Numbered from the stretch's first letter, positions 16,987 to 25,882 are shown. The stretch: 64,000 nt of DNA from Clostridium sp. UBA699 (GCA_002298915.1 DBML01000023.1:248001-312000); one strand, 5' to 3'. Notes: generated from the letters alone by a model not told the origin. Translations and numbers: made by a program.

Positions 16987-17643
16987 TTGAAGGAAAGGCT
17001 TCTGAACGTGGACTGGAGCAGGGTGGATACCTTCTCAGACGAGGACATAAGCTACTACCTTTCCCTTGAGGGCAAGAGCGCCGAGGCGATAAGCCGGATA
17101 AGGGGCACTGACAGGGAGACGGTGAGGTCCCACATCATAAACGGAAAGATAAAATACGGCATGCTGGCCAACTGCAGCGGGCTGGACGAGCTTTTCAGAA
17201 AGCTCGCGGACACGCCAAAGGCCGACAAGATCGCTGCACTGGGTTCCCTCGACGATGACCTGAAGGAAGGCCTTGTCGACTTCATAGTAAGGAACTACGG
17301 CAAGATGAGGTCGAGGGAGAAGGAGACAGCAGTGTGGATACTCGGAGAGACAAGGCTCAGGGGAGGCTACGCGACACTGAGGAAAGCCCTCGTCCACAAC
17401 CACATAAACATCAGGAGGATGGCTGTGTCGGCTATGGGGAAAACGGGTGACATGTACTTCGAGGCAGCCCTTGTCAAGGCGCTTGAAGACGAAAACCCGC
17501 AGGTGGTCAGCTACGCCATAAAGGCGCTGGACAAGCTAGGTAGCACGTCCGCCCTTGACAGGATAAAGGAAATATACGAAAATGCAGACAAGGATTACCT
17601 GAGGTACGCGGCTGAAAACTACCTGCAGGGGAAAACACTTTAG
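16987..17643 (+). CDS. HEAT-repeat protein
   Basis: 218 residues from the TTG at 16987, which has AGGGGTG 8 bases upstream; a GTG at 16978 lies inside that site. The C-terminal half carries HEAT-like helical pairs (VWILGETRLRGGYATLRKALVHNHINIRRMAVSAMGKTGDMYFEAALVKALEDENPQVVSYAIKALDKLG). The N-terminal part resembles a helix-turn-helix (GKSAEAISRIRGTDRETVRSHIINGKIKYG). The combination suggests a DNA- or RNA-associated scaffold protein, but no function is known. Between mocR and yigZ in one operon. Confidence 0.75.
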   Translation: MKERLLNVDWSRVDTFSDEDISYYLSLEGKSAEAISRIRGTDRETVRSHIINGKIKYGMLANCSGLDELFRKLADTPKADKIAALGSLDDDLKEGLVDFIVRNYGKMRSREKETAVWILGETRLRGGYATLRKALVHNHINIRRMAVSAMGKTGDMYFEAALVKALEDENPQVVSYAIKALDKLGSTSALDRIKEIYENADKDYLRYAAENYLQGKTL

Positions 17644-17658
17644 AAGGGCGGGAACGCA

Positions 17659-18306
17659 TTGGGTTACTTCACCATAAAGAACGAAGCGGTATCTGAATTC
17701 GAGGAAAAGAAGTCCGTCTTCATAGGGCACGCCATCAGGGTCCGTGAGGAGAGCGAAGCCAGAGACTTCATAAACAGGATAAAGGGCGAGCACAAGGAAG
17801 CCAGGCATAACGTATACGCATACGTCATAGGCGAGAACATGGGGATACAGAGGTACAGCGACGACGGCGAGCCCCAGGGCACGGCAGGTGTCCCGGTGTT
17901 GGAAGCCATAAAGAAGAACGGCGTGACCGACGTGGCGGTAGTTGTAACGAGGTACTTCGGAGGCGTGCTTCTGGGCAAGGGAGGCCTTGTAAGGGCATAT
18001 TCCAAGTCTGCCTCGGATGCGATAAAGGAAGGCGAGATAGTCGAGAGGGTGAAGGGCGTGCCGCTCAGCATAGAGATAGAGTACGATGCGCTTGGCAAGC
18101 TTCAGTACCTTTTCGAGCAGAACGGCTGGTTCATAGAGGAGACCGTATATACCGAGAAGGTGAACCTGATGACCTACTGCGAGGTGGAGAATGTGGCCGA
18201 GGTCAGCGGCAAGGTAGTGGAGGCGCTCAACGGAAGGTGCTCCATCAGCGAGGGCGACGAGGAATACTTCTTCAAGAACCCTGAAGGCAAATTGAGTTTG
18301 AAATAG
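17659..18306 (+). CDS. YigZ/IMPACT family protein
   Basis: 215 residues, TTG start after GGGCGGG. Signature of the IMPACT/YigZ family: HNVYAYVIG, QRYSDDGEPQGTAGVPVLEAI, and VVVTRYFGGVLLGKGGLVRAYSKSA, followed by the smaller C-terminal ferredoxin-like domain (YDALGKLQYLFEQ...). The bacterial proteins are linked to translation or RNA binding; the precise role is unresolved. Last gene of the mocR-HEAT-yigZ group. Confidence 0.92.
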   Translation: MGYFTIKNEAVSEFEEKKSVFIGHAIRVREESEARDFINRIKGEHKEARHNVYAYVIGENMGIQRYSDDGEPQGTAGVPVLEAIKKNGVTDVAVVVTRYFGGVLLGKGGLVRAYSKSASDAIKEGEIVERVKGVPLSIEIEYDALGKLQYLFEQNGWFIEETVYTEKVNLMTYCEVENVAEVSGKVVEALNGRCSISEGDEEYFFKNPEGKLSLK

Positions 18307-18395
18307 AAGCTGCCTTTGTGATATAATATTTAAGGCTTTTTCAATAAAACTTAAGCGAAATTTATATAAAATATTAGATTTGGGAGGCAATACAG

Positions 18396-19127
18396 ATGTC
18401 AGGGCATTCAAAATGGCATAACATTCAGGCTAAAAAGAGCAAGACAGACGCAAAAAGAGGAAAGATATTCACTAAGCTCGGCAAGGAGATAATGATAGCT
18501 GCAAAGAACGGCGGATCAAGCCTTGAGACAAACGGGAAGCTGAGGGACGTTGTAGCTAAAGCAAAGGCTAACAACATGCCTATGGACACAATCACAAGGG
18601 CGATCAAAAAAGGATCAGGCGAAATGGAAGGCGTTAACTACGAGGAGATTGTTTACGAGGGATACGGTCCTGCAGGAACAGCCGTTATAGTGAACGCGCT
18701 TACAGACAACAAGAACAGGACTGCTGCAAACGTAAGATACGCCTTCACAAAGAACGGCGGCAACATGGGCTCAACCGGCTGCGTTTCCTTCATGTTCCAG
18801 CAGAAGGGCGTAATCGTTATAGAAAAAACAGACGAGATGGACGAGGACGAGATGATGATGATGGCTCTCGATGCTGGCGCAGAGGACTTCAGCTCTGAGG
18901 AGGAAGTGTTCGAAATAACAACTTCACCTGAAGACTTCAGCACAGTTAGGGAAGCCCTGGAAGGCGAAGGCCTCGAATTCCTCGAAGCTGATATAAAGAT
19001 GGTTCCGGACACCTACACTGCTATTGACGAAGAAGCAGCTGTTAAGTTCCAGAAGATGATAGATGCGCTCGAGGACGACGACGACGTCCAGGACGTGTAC
19101 CACAACGCCGACTTCCCGGAAGGCTAA
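18396..19127 (+). CDS. yebC: YebC/PmpR-family (TACO1-like) protein
   Basis: 243 residues, start after GGGAGG. Begins MSGHSKWHNIQAKK, the family hallmark, with AKANNMPMDTITRAIKKGSGE, YEGYGPAGTAVIV and the acidic C-terminal domain. Known members either regulate transcription or help ribosomes at proline stretches. Codon choice (more A/T-ending codons than neighbours) suggests high expression. It has its own AT-rich upstream region with TATAAT-like sequence at 18320 and a strong terminator. Confidence 0.95.
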   Translation: MSGHSKWHNIQAKKSKTDAKRGKIFTKLGKEIMIAAKNGGSSLETNGKLRDVVAKAKANNMPMDTITRAIKKGSGEMEGVNYEEIVYEGYGPAGTAVIVNALTDNKNRTAANVRYAFTKNGGNMGSTGCVSFMFQQKGVIVIEKTDEMDEDEMMMMALDAGAEDFSSEEEVFEITTSPEDFSTVREALEGEGLEFLEADIKMVPDTYTAIDEEAAVKFQKMIDALEDDDDVQDVYHNADFPEG

Positions 19128-19134
19128 GTAGCAA

Positions 19135-19179
19135 CCACCTTTTCGTATTGATGAATTCAATATGAAAGGGTGTTTTTTT
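19135..19179 (+). terminator. Terminator after yebC
   Basis: CCACCTTTTCGTATTGA pairs with TCAATATGAAAGGGTG around a short loop and is followed by TTTTTTT. Confidence 0.8.
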
Positions 19180-19228
19180 CATTTTCCAATCCTATAAATG
19201 ATGAGAATGTCATTTGGATTAATTCTCG

Positions 19229-19242
19229 TTATCAATTGATAA
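19229..19242. promoter_or_regulatory. Perfect 14-bp palindrome, candidate operator
   Basis: TTATCAATTGATAA is fully self-complementary. TCAATTGATAAT occurs again at 19322-19333, before the cation efflux gene. Two copies in a 200-base leader of a metal transporter suggest a metalloregulator site (inference; Fur-like in look). Confidence 0.5.
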
Positions 19243-19321
19243 TTAAAGCCATCTTGATAAAATGCTGAAAATGGCTTTACTTATAGTGTTTCAAGCCTTA
19301 TAATGAGTTAGAAGATTCAAG

Positions 19322-19333
19322 TCAATTGATAAT
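19322..19333. promoter_or_regulatory. Second copy of the operator-like sequence
   Basis: TCAATTGATAAT, 91 bases after the first copy and 52 bases before the start codon of the cation diffusion facilitator. Only the half including CAATTG plus ATAAT is kept. Confidence 0.4.
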
Positions 19334-19384
19334 GAGGTTGCGCATCTCGCAACGCAAATTGGCATTAAAGGAGGATGAGACACA

Positions 19385-20272
19385 ATGCTTAAAGATAGAA
19401 AAGTGCGCTATGCGCTGCTATCAATAATTTCGAACACTACACTCATAACACTCAAGGTCATAGCGGGTATTATGAGCGGCTCGGTCAGTATTATTTCTGA
19501 GGCGATACACTCTTCGATGGACTTGGGAGCTTCCGTAATTGCATTCTTTTCGGTGAAAGGGGCATCAAAGCCTGCCGACAAGGAGCACCCATACGGACAT
19601 GGAAAGCTTGAGAACATTTCAGGCGTAATAGAAGGAGCTCTTATATTCATCGCAGCGGGTATGATCATCAATGAGGCGTTCAAAAAGCTATTTGAGCCTG
19701 TTGAGATCGAAGAAGCATTCATTGCTATAGCGGTTATGCTGGCTTCGGCATTGATTAACCTATTTGTATCAAGGGCGTTATACAAGGTGGCGAGGGAAGA
19801 GGATTCAATGGCTTTGGAAGCAGACGCACTTCATCTGAAAACGGATGTCTACACATCCTTGGGAGTTGGAGTTGGAATAATTCTTATCAAGGCTACCGGC
19901 ATAATGATTCTTGACCCTATAGTAGCAATATTGGTTGCGCTTCTTATAATAAAGGAGGCCTGGGAGCTGACAGGAAGCGGGCTCAATCTGCTTATGGATG
20001 CAAGGCTGTCCGAAAAAGAGGAGGAAGAGATTAGGGGGATAATAGAATCCCATAGCGACAAGTATATAGATTACCACAAGCTTAAAACAAGGAAATCAGG
20101 CAACAAGAAGCATATAGATTTCCATATGACTATGAATCCGGAATTGACTGTTAGGGAAACCCATGAGGTTATAGGAATCATAAAGAAGGAAATGAGCGAT
20201 AAATTCATCAACTGCAGGGTTAACATACACATAGACCCATATAGGGAAGGCGGAGAGCAAGGGAATGAGTGA
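19385..20272 (+). CDS. Cation diffusion facilitator family transporter
   Basis: 295 residues, GGAGG site 8 bases upstream. Six-helix CDF exporter: SISEAIHSSMDLGASVIAF carries the DxxxxD-type site in TM2, HPYGHGKLENISG is the family signature, and EADALHLKTDVYTS lies in TM5. The C-terminal cytoplasmic metal-sensing domain has HIDFHMTMNPELTVRETHEVIG. Exports Zn, Fe, Mn or similar ions in exchange for protons. Metal choice cannot be read. TM2 has S-x3-D rather than the commoner H/D-x3-D, worth noting for metal specificity. Confidence 0.93.
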   Translation: MLKDRKVRYALLSIISNTTLITLKVIAGIMSGSVSIISEAIHSSMDLGASVIAFFSVKGASKPADKEHPYGHGKLENISGVIEGALIFIAAGMIINEAFKKLFEPVEIEEAFIAIAVMLASALINLFVSRALYKVAREEDSMALEADALHLKTDVYTSLGVGVGIILIKATGIMILDPIVAILVALLIIKEAWELTGSGLNLLMDARLSEKEEEEIRGIIESHSDKYIDYHKLKTRKSGNKKHIDFHMTMNPELTVRETHEVIGIIKKEMSDKFINCRVNIHIDPYREGGEQGNE

Positions 20273-20386
20273 GATTGTCAAAAATTTGCTGTTCAAACTG
20301 AGCGGGAGATGAATATCTTAATAAGTTTGCGGGGACAGACCCAGTAAGGCAGCAGGTTGCATGCAGCCAGTGATGATGGAGGAGTT

Positions 20387-21094
20387 ATGAAAGTAAGTGA
20401 GATTGACCCAAAAATAAAACTTAAAGTACTTGGCTTGATTCTGACTGTATTGGCTTTAGGTGCATTGGCAGGATGCTTTGCTCCGTGGATTATCGAAAAG
20501 GTTAAGCAGCCGGAGGTCCTTCGGGATTACCTGAGATCATTTGAAGGTTTAGGTATATTGTTCTATGTATTATTGCAGGCGGTTCATGTGCTGATTGTGG
20601 TAATACCTGGTGACCTATTCAACGTGTGTGGCGGTTACATTTATGGAATACCATTGGGATTTGTTTTGTCTATGACTGGGATAATGATAGGAACAGTGTG
20701 TGCTTTTTATATTTCAAGATTGCTGGGATTCGAATTTATAAGCAAAATTGTACCGAAAGACAAAATAGATAAAATTAGCAGCGTTTTGAATTCCACAAAA
20801 GGTATGCTCGGGATGCTGATTGTTTGCCTCATTCCGGGTATCCCAAAAGATTTGATGATTTACGTAGCTGGTCTTTCTCCGGTCAATGCATCAAAATTGT
20901 TTTTGGTTTACGGAGTGTCAAGGATACCAGGAACACTTATCTGGGTATCAGTTGGAGCACAGGTTTATGAGAGAAATGCAATGGAAATTGCTTTTACACT
21001 TATAGGGACTGTTCTCATAGCATCAGCTGTAATAATATTGCAGAACAAATATAAGCTTGCGAAGAACAATGAAATTCAAAGGTATGAATACTAA
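20387..21094 (+). CDS. TVP38/TMEM64 (DedA-like) membrane protein
   Basis: 235 residues from the ATG at 20387 with GGAGGAG just upstream; the ATG ten codons earlier has no site. Multi-pass membrane protein with the family core: VIPGDLFNVCGGYIYGIPLGFVLSMTGIMIGTVCAFYISRLLG, then LIPGIPKDLMIYVAGLSPVNASKLFLVYGVSRIPGTLIWVSVGAQVYE. The [F/Y]xxxR and G-x-IPKD-like re-entrant loop motifs mark the VTT domain, linked to lipid scrambling or membrane homeostasis. The following zinc-ribbon gene begins 34 bases on. Confidence 0.9.
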   Translation: MKVSEIDPKIKLKVLGLILTVLALGALAGCFAPWIIEKVKQPEVLRDYLRSFEGLGILFYVLLQAVHVLIVVIPGDLFNVCGGYIYGIPLGFVLSMTGIMIGTVCAFYISRLLGFEFISKIVPKDKIDKISSVLNSTKGMLGMLIVCLIPGIPKDLMIYVAGLSPVNASKLFLVYGVSRIPGTLIWVSVGAQVYERNAMEIAFTLIGTVLIASAVIILQNKYKLAKNNEIQRYEY

Positions 21095-21128
21095 AAATCA
21101 GAATTTGAAAGAGAAAGAGGTAATAGTT

Positions 21129-21491
21129 ATGAGTTTTTTTTCAAGATCGTCAAACGGAAGGCATTACAGGAATGGCAATAAAGGCAGCAGCCACTATCAA
21201 AACAAGGGGCTTTTCGGAAATTTAATTGACATGTTTGCTTCAAGGAGCCGCTCTCATGGAAACTATGGAAACTATGGAAATCAACCCAACAATGTACAAT
21301 CAAATAATCGCTCTGCAAATCAAAATTTTTCAATTTGCAGCAAGTGCAACTCACAAATCCCGGCGGGTTCGAAATTTTGTCTGCAATGCGGGGAAAAGGT
21401 CAATAGTGTGACTTGCTGCATAAACTGTGGTGAAAAACTACCGCCAGATGCAAAGTTTTGTAACAGCTGCGGAAGCAAAGTAAGCAAGTAA
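21129..21491 (+). CDS. Double zinc-ribbon protein
   Basis: 120 residues from the ATG at 21129 (AGAGG upstream); an earlier ATG in frame would overlap the preceding gene. The N-terminal half is low complexity, rich in Ser, Asn, Gly, Tyr and Arg (SSNGRHYRNGNKGSSHYQ, GNYGNYGNQPNN). The C-terminus holds two CxxC-x10-CxxC ribbons: CSKCNSQIPAGSKFCLQC and CINCGEKLPPDAKFCNSC. Such adaptors are common in Firmicutes and their targets are rarely known. Likely co-transcribed with the TVP38 gene. Confidence 0.78.
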   Translation: MSFFSRSSNGRHYRNGNKGSSHYQNKGLFGNLIDMFASRSRSHGNYGNYGNQPNNVQSNNRSANQNFSICSKCNSQIPAGSKFCLQCGEKVNSVTCCINCGEKLPPDAKFCNSCGSKVSK

Positions 21492-21566
21492 AACCGAAGT
21501 TGCATTGCTCTTGGTTAACATTTGCATTTTCAAAGAAAAGCATTAATAATAAAGGATTGGTGAAAA

Positions 21567-21845
21567 GTGGGTATAGGAAATATTTACGGCAATGGACACG
21601 GACGCAGGAGATTAAGAAAAAAGACTAAAAGGTTTTTGATGGCTGCAGGGATATTTGTGGTGTCTGCTTTTCTGTTTTTGTTTGTAATAACAGGGTTTCT
21701 TGCATTTACTTATCATGCTGAAATATACGATTTATTTATGAGGAGCATCAGTTTTGTATTCGGCGATTCACCCGACAAAGTGCTCAGAGGATTTTCTCAG
21801 CAGGCTGCAGATGGTTTTTTGAAGAGTCTCTTTAGCGGAGACTAA
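21567..21845 (+). CDS. Small single-pass membrane protein
   Basis: 92 residues, GTG start with GGATTGG upstream. A very basic N-terminus (GHGRRRLRKKTKRF) precedes one membrane helix (FLMAAGIFVVSAFLFLFVITGFLAFTY), then a short soluble tail ending SQQAADGFLKSLFSGD. Positive-inside rule predicts the tail outside. Not recognised. It follows the zinc-ribbon gene by 75 bases and may be its partner. Confidence 0.55.
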   Translation: MGIGNIYGNGHGRRRLRKKTKRFLMAAGIFVVSAFLFLFVITGFLAFTYHAEIYDLFMRSISFVFGDSPDKVLRGFSQQAADGFLKSLFSGD

Positions 21846-21926
21846 CAGTGGAAAATAGCATCGGCGGTTCGATGGATGCTGTGAATGCATCAGCAATTCT
21901 CTTAGTTAAATAATGAAATCATAGAA

Positions 21927-21970
21927 CCTCCAGACGGATGATCAAAATCAACATCAGTCTGGAGGTTTGT
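21927..21970. terminator. Bidirectional terminator before uspA
   Basis: AACCTCCAGAC and GTCTGGAGGTT are perfect 11-base complements around a 21-base loop, with T-rich flank on the plus side. Serves the small membrane gene and the convergent stress-protein gene. Confidence 0.7.
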
Positions 21971-21974
21971 CATT

Positions 21975-22385
21975 TTATTCCGGTAGAACAACCACAGCAA
22001 CCTCTGAATCCCTGACGACCTTGGCTGTCACTGAGCCTATGATTCTTGATATTCCTTTTACGCTGGATTTTGTAATGACTATAAGGTCGTACCTGCCTTC
22101 CTTGGCTTCCCTGAGTATGGAATCCGCTACATGGCCTGCCACGCTCTCCGTGGTTACGGTGTACCCTTCAAGCTTCCTTGCCGCTTCCTCAAGCACAGCA
22201 GCCTTTTTCATTTCAAGCTCTTCGAATTTTTTTACAGCGGCCATCTCTTCCCGGTAGACCACTTCTACCACCATCATAACAGTGACCTCTGCTTCGTCCT
22301 TGCTGTAGAATCTTTTCAACCAATCAATAGAATGCATGCTTTTCTCGCTGCCGTCAACGGGAACCAAAATCTTGAGCTTTGCCAT
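21975..22385 (-). CDS. Universal stress protein, UspA family
   Basis: 136 residues. Begins MAKLKILVPVDGSEKSMHSIDWL (the VPVDGSE start strand is typical). The C-terminal ATP-binding motif would be G-x2-G-x9-G-(S/T); here YDLIVITKSSVKGISRIIGSVTAKVVRDSEVAVVVLPE keeps GSVTAKVVRDSEVAVVV but the first glycine position is replaced by TKSSVKG, so nucleotide binding may be altered. Role in stress physiology is generic. Monocistronic on the minus strand. Confidence 0.9.
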   Translation of the reverse strand: MAKLKILVPVDGSEKSMHSIDWLKRFYSKDEAEVTVMMVVEVVYREEMAAVKKFEELEMKKAAVLEEAARKLEGYTVTTESVAGHVADSILREAKEGRYDLIVITKSSVKGISRIIGSVTAKVVRDSEVAVVVLPE

Positions 22386-22527
22386 ACAAACACATCCTTC
22401 CGCAATTGATTTATATTAATATTATATTATTTTGAAAGCAGTCGTACAAGGCAAGTCGGTTTGCGCCACTGCGGGATTTGTGGTAAATTATTTGTAATTG
22501 TAAAGATGCCATTGGTGGAGGATGAGG

Positions 22528-23184
22528 ATGAGAAAATACGACACAGTCATATTCGACATGGACGGAACACTGCTTAACACGCTGGACGACCTTACGGACA
22601 GCGTCAACTACTCGCTGTCCTGCAGCGGCTTTCCGGAGAGGCGGAAGAAAGAGATCAGGCGCTTCCTGGGCAACGGGGCATCGAACCTGATAAAGCTTTC
22701 GATGCCTGAAGGGGCCGGCCGCGCGGAACATGAGAAATGCCTCGCGGATTTCCGCAGCCATTACTCCATGAACATGAAGAATGCAACCTGCCCTTACGAA
22801 GGTATCGCAGAGCTTCTGGAGCAGCTAAGGAAGGACGGTCTCAATCTCGCGATCGTATCCAACAAATTCGACAAGGCTGCAAAAGGGCTCAGCAAGCATT
22901 ATTTCGAAGGATATATAGACGTAACGGTAGGTGAATCCGAAAAGAACCTGAAAAAGCCAGCACCCGACACAATACTGAACGCAATAGAGGAGCTCAGGAC
23001 AACTAACGAGAGAACTTTATACGTGGGCGATTCAGAGGTCGATGTAAGGGCGGTGAAGAACGCCGGCGTTGCATGCGTAGGGGTGACGTGGGGCTTCAGG
23101 GACAGGGAGGTCCTGGAGAAGGAAGGCGCCGACTTCATAATAGACAATCCCATGGAGCTGCTGAAAATCATCGAAGGTCAATAA
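22528..23184 (+). CDS. HAD-superfamily phosphatase, phosphoglycolate-phosphatase like
   Basis: 218 residues from the ATG at 22528 (GGAGG six bases upstream; the ATG at 22522 touches it). HAD motifs: FDMDGTLLNT (I), VSNK (II, Ser in strand), KPAPD (III Lys), and VGDSEVDVRAVKNAG (IV). A helical cap of Gph/PGP type sits between I and II. Substrate unknown. It is 26 bases before pabBA, so it may belong to the folate operon. A close paralogue lies at 28174. Confidence 0.88.
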   Translation: MRKYDTVIFDMDGTLLNTLDDLTDSVNYSLSCSGFPERRKKEIRRFLGNGASNLIKLSMPEGAGRAEHEKCLADFRSHYSMNMKNATCPYEGIAELLEQLRKDGLNLAIVSNKFDKAAKGLSKHYFEGYIDVTVGESEKNLKKPAPDTILNAIEELRTTNERTLYVGDSEVDVRAVKNAGVACVGVTWGFRDREVLEKEGADFIIDNPMELLKIIEGQ

Positions 23185-23209
23185 AGTTCAAAAAAAAGGA
23201 GAAGCAAAG

Positions 23210-25117
23210 ATGTTTCTAATGATAGACAACTACGATTCGTTTGTTTACAACCTGGTAAGGTACCTGGAGGAGCTGGAAGAGGAGGTTGCGGTGTTCAGGA
23301 ACGACAGCCTGACACTTGAGGATATTGAGAGGATGCAGCCTGAAGGCATAATAATCTCGCCGGGTCCCAAGTCCCCAGAGCAGTCTGGAATCTGCGTCGA
23401 CGTCATCAGGGAGTTCGGCGGCAGGATTCCGATACTTGGCATATGCCTGGGGCACCAGAGCATGGCTTACGCCTACGGCGGAAGAATCGTGAATGGAGCA
23501 GAGCCAGTCCATGGAAAGGTATTCGACGTTTTCCACGACGGCACCGGCGTTTTCAGGGGCCTGAAAAACCCGATCAAGGTTACCAGGTACCATTCCCTTG
23601 TTGTCGACAAGGAGACTCTCCCGGAATGCCTCAGGATAACCAGCGAAACAGCTGACGGCGTAATCATGGGGCTGAGGCACAGGGATTACCTCGTGGAGGG
23701 CGTCCAGTTCCATCCTGAAGCGGAGCTCACCGAATGCGGACACGAAATGCTCAGGAATTTCCTCGAGGAAGCGAAAGCTCACTCTGGCGGGAAGAAGCTG
23801 GAGTTTCTTATGGAGGAAATTGAAAAGGACCTGGATGCCTTCGACATATACTCGCTTTTCAAGGATGACAATACAGCCATGCTGCTTGACAGCGGCAGGG
23901 ATGCCGAGAACCTGGGGAGGTACTCCTTCATAGGTCTGAACCCTTTCGACACCTGCAGGTGCGAAGGAGGAAAAGACCCTTTCGGGGAACTGGACAAGAT
24001 GCTTGGCCGCTACAGGATAGTCAACAACACAGGTCTTCCCTATGTTGCAGGAGCTATGGGGTACTTCTCCTACGACCTGGCAAGGGTTATCGAGAAGCTT
24101 CCTGAGCTGGCGCTAGAGGATGTACGTATACCGGACATATTCTTCTACTTCTATGACAACGCCGTGATAGTTGACAACCTGGAAGGAAAAACCTATGTCA
24201 CGGCTCTCGGCATGCTGGGGCCGAGGGAGGAGAGCATAGGCATTATCCTTGACAGGATATCCCGCGGACAAAAGGTTGAATACGGCGAGCTGGCCGAAAG
24301 CGGGACAGTGTTCGAGTCGAACTTCAAAATGGCCGATTACGTTGATACCGTAGAAAAGGTCAGGCAGTACATCAGGAGCGGTGACGTATACATCACGAAC
24401 CTGACCCAGAGGTTCTGCTGCGAGACGGCGAAAGCCCCGTACGATGTGTTCAGGGACCTGAGGAAGATAAACCCGGCACCCTTCGCCGCGTTCATGAACG
24501 CAGAAGATTTCAGCATAGTGTCGTCATCCCCGGAGAGGTTCCTAAGGATAAGCAACGGTTTTGTTGAGACGAGGCCTATTAAGGGGACGAGGCCCAGGGG
24601 GAGGGAGCTTGAGGAGGATGCTAGGAACAGGCAGGAGCTCCTGGACAGCGAAAAGGACAAATCGGAGCTGCTGATGATCGTGGACCTGGAGAGGAACGAC
24701 CTCAGCAAGGTGTGCAAGCCTAACTCGGTGAAGGTCACCGAGCTTTTCAAGCTGGAGGAATACAGCACGGTTTTCCACCTCGTTTCAACAGTCACAGGCG
24801 AGCTCAAGGATGGCTGCTCAGCTGTAGACTGCATAAAGGCATGTTTCCCAGGAGGGTCAATAACGGGGGCGCCCAAGGTCAGGTCCATGGAGGTCATCGA
24901 GACGCTTGAGCCTACAAGAAGGAACATATACACAGGCTGCATAGGCTACCTGGGCTTCGACGGCAGCGCGGACCTGAACATAGTGATAAGGACCATACTG
25001 ATGAAGGGCGGGAAGGCGTACTTCGGCGTAGGCGGAGGCATAACCTGGGAATCGGATAAGGAAGCGGAATACGAGGAAACGATAGACAAGGCTAGGGCCC
25101 TCATGAGGGTCCTGTAA
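23210..25117 (+). CDS. Fused aminodeoxychorismate synthase (glutaminase + component I)
   Basis: 635 residues, a PabA-PabB fusion. Residues 1-190: class I glutaminase with ISPGPKSP, catalytic C79 in LGICLGHQS, and GVQFHPEAE (His/Glu). Residues ~205-635: chorismate-binding domain ending GSITGAPKVRSMEVIE and GVGGGITWESD. The motif PIKGTRPRG carries the lysine typical of PabB (TrpE has PIAGT), so the product is 4-amino-4-deoxychorismate for folate, not anthranilate. pabC follows 15 bases later, which supports this. Cytoplasmic. Confidence 0.93.
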   Translation: MFLMIDNYDSFVYNLVRYLEELEEEVAVFRNDSLTLEDIERMQPEGIIISPGPKSPEQSGICVDVIREFGGRIPILGICLGHQSMAYAYGGRIVNGAEPVHGKVFDVFHDGTGVFRGLKNPIKVTRYHSLVVDKETLPECLRITSETADGVIMGLRHRDYLVEGVQFHPEAELTECGHEMLRNFLEEAKAHSGGKKLEFLMEEIEKDLDAFDIYSLFKDDNTAMLLDSGRDAENLGRYSFIGLNPFDTCRCEGGKDPFGELDKMLGRYRIVNNTGLPYVAGAMGYFSYDLARVIEKLPELALEDVRIPDIFFYFYDNAVIVDNLEGKTYVTALGMLGPREESIGIILDRISRGQKVEYGELAESGTVFESNFKMADYVDTVEKVRQYIRSGDVYITNLTQRFCCETAKAPYDVFRDLRKINPAPFAAFMNAEDFSIVSSSPERFLRISNGFVETRPIKGTRPRGRELEEDARNRQELLDSEKDKSELLMIVDLERNDLSKVCKPNSVKVTELFKLEEYSTVFHLVSTVTGELKDGCSAVDCIKACFPGGSITGAPKVRSMEVIETLEPTRRNIYTGCIGYLGFDGSADLNIVIRTILMKGGKAYFGVGGGITWESDKEAEYEETIDKARALMRVL

Positions 25118-25132
25118 AGGAGCGATGGGGAT

Positions 25133-25882
25133 ATGATTCTTCTTAACGGAGAGGCCGTCGAGGATGAAAAGGTGATTCTGGACAGCGGGCTGAACTTCGG
25201 CAGGGGTCTGTTTGAGACGATGCTCGTGAGGGAGAAGCCTCTTTTCCTGAAGGACCACCTTGAAAGGATTAACAGGGGACTGCCCCTTATAGGCATAATC
25301 AGGAAAATTGAAGAGGAGCAGGTGATGGAAGCAGCAGCTAAGCTGGGCTGCAGGGACAGGGTGCTAAAGCTGATAGTTACAGAGAAGAACACTATCTTCA
25401 CCTCCAGGGACAACAGGTACACGCCGGAGCACTACATCCGCGGATTCAATGTTAAGGTCAGCCAGGTCAGGAGGAACGAGACCTCGCCGCTGACGTACCT
25501 TAAATCGCTTAACTACCTGGACAACATACTGGAGCATGAGAAATGCGTTGCCGAAGGTTTTGACGAGGTCCTGTTCTTCAACGGCAGGGACGAGCTCTGC
25601 GAGGGAAGCGTGTCGAACGTTTTCCTCATAAAGGGTGAGAGGCTGTACACGCCAGCCGCCGGCTGCGGTCTTCTAGATGGCACGGTGAGGAAATTCGTAG
25701 TTGACAGCTTTGATGTCACCGAAGGGGTATTCGGAAATGAAGACTTGCAGAATGCCGATGCTGTCTTCCTTACCAACAGCATAATGGGGATCATGAAAGT
25801 TGCGAAAATAGGCACCAAATGCTACCCTGAAAACGATATCCTGAGTAAAATAATGGCGGAATATGATAGAAAAACCATCTGA
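25133..25882 (+). CDS. pabC: Aminodeoxychorismate lyase
   Basis: 249 residues, AAAGGAG site 11 bases upstream. Fold-type IV PLP enzyme: ILDSGLNFGRGLFETM, PLP lysine in LTYLKSLNYLDNILEH, and LFFNGRDELCEGSVSNVFLIKG, ending with TNSIMGIMKV. It cleaves aminodeoxychorismate to p-aminobenzoate and pyruvate. Placed directly after the PabA-PabB fusion, completing the pABA branch. A branched-chain or D-amino-acid transaminase is the alternative by fold, but context favours PabC. Confidence 0.9.
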   Translation: MILLNGEAVEDEKVILDSGLNFGRGLFETMLVREKPLFLKDHLERINRGLPLIGIIRKIEEEQVMEAAAKLGCRDRVLKLIVTEKNTIFTSRDNRYTPEHYIRGFNVKVSQVRRNETSPLTYLKSLNYLDNILEHEKCVAEGFDEVLFFNGRDELCEGSVSNVFLIKGERLYTPAAGCGLLDGTVRKFVVDSFDVTEGVFGNEDLQNADAVFLTNSIMGIMKVAKIGTKCYPENDILSKIMAEYDRKTI

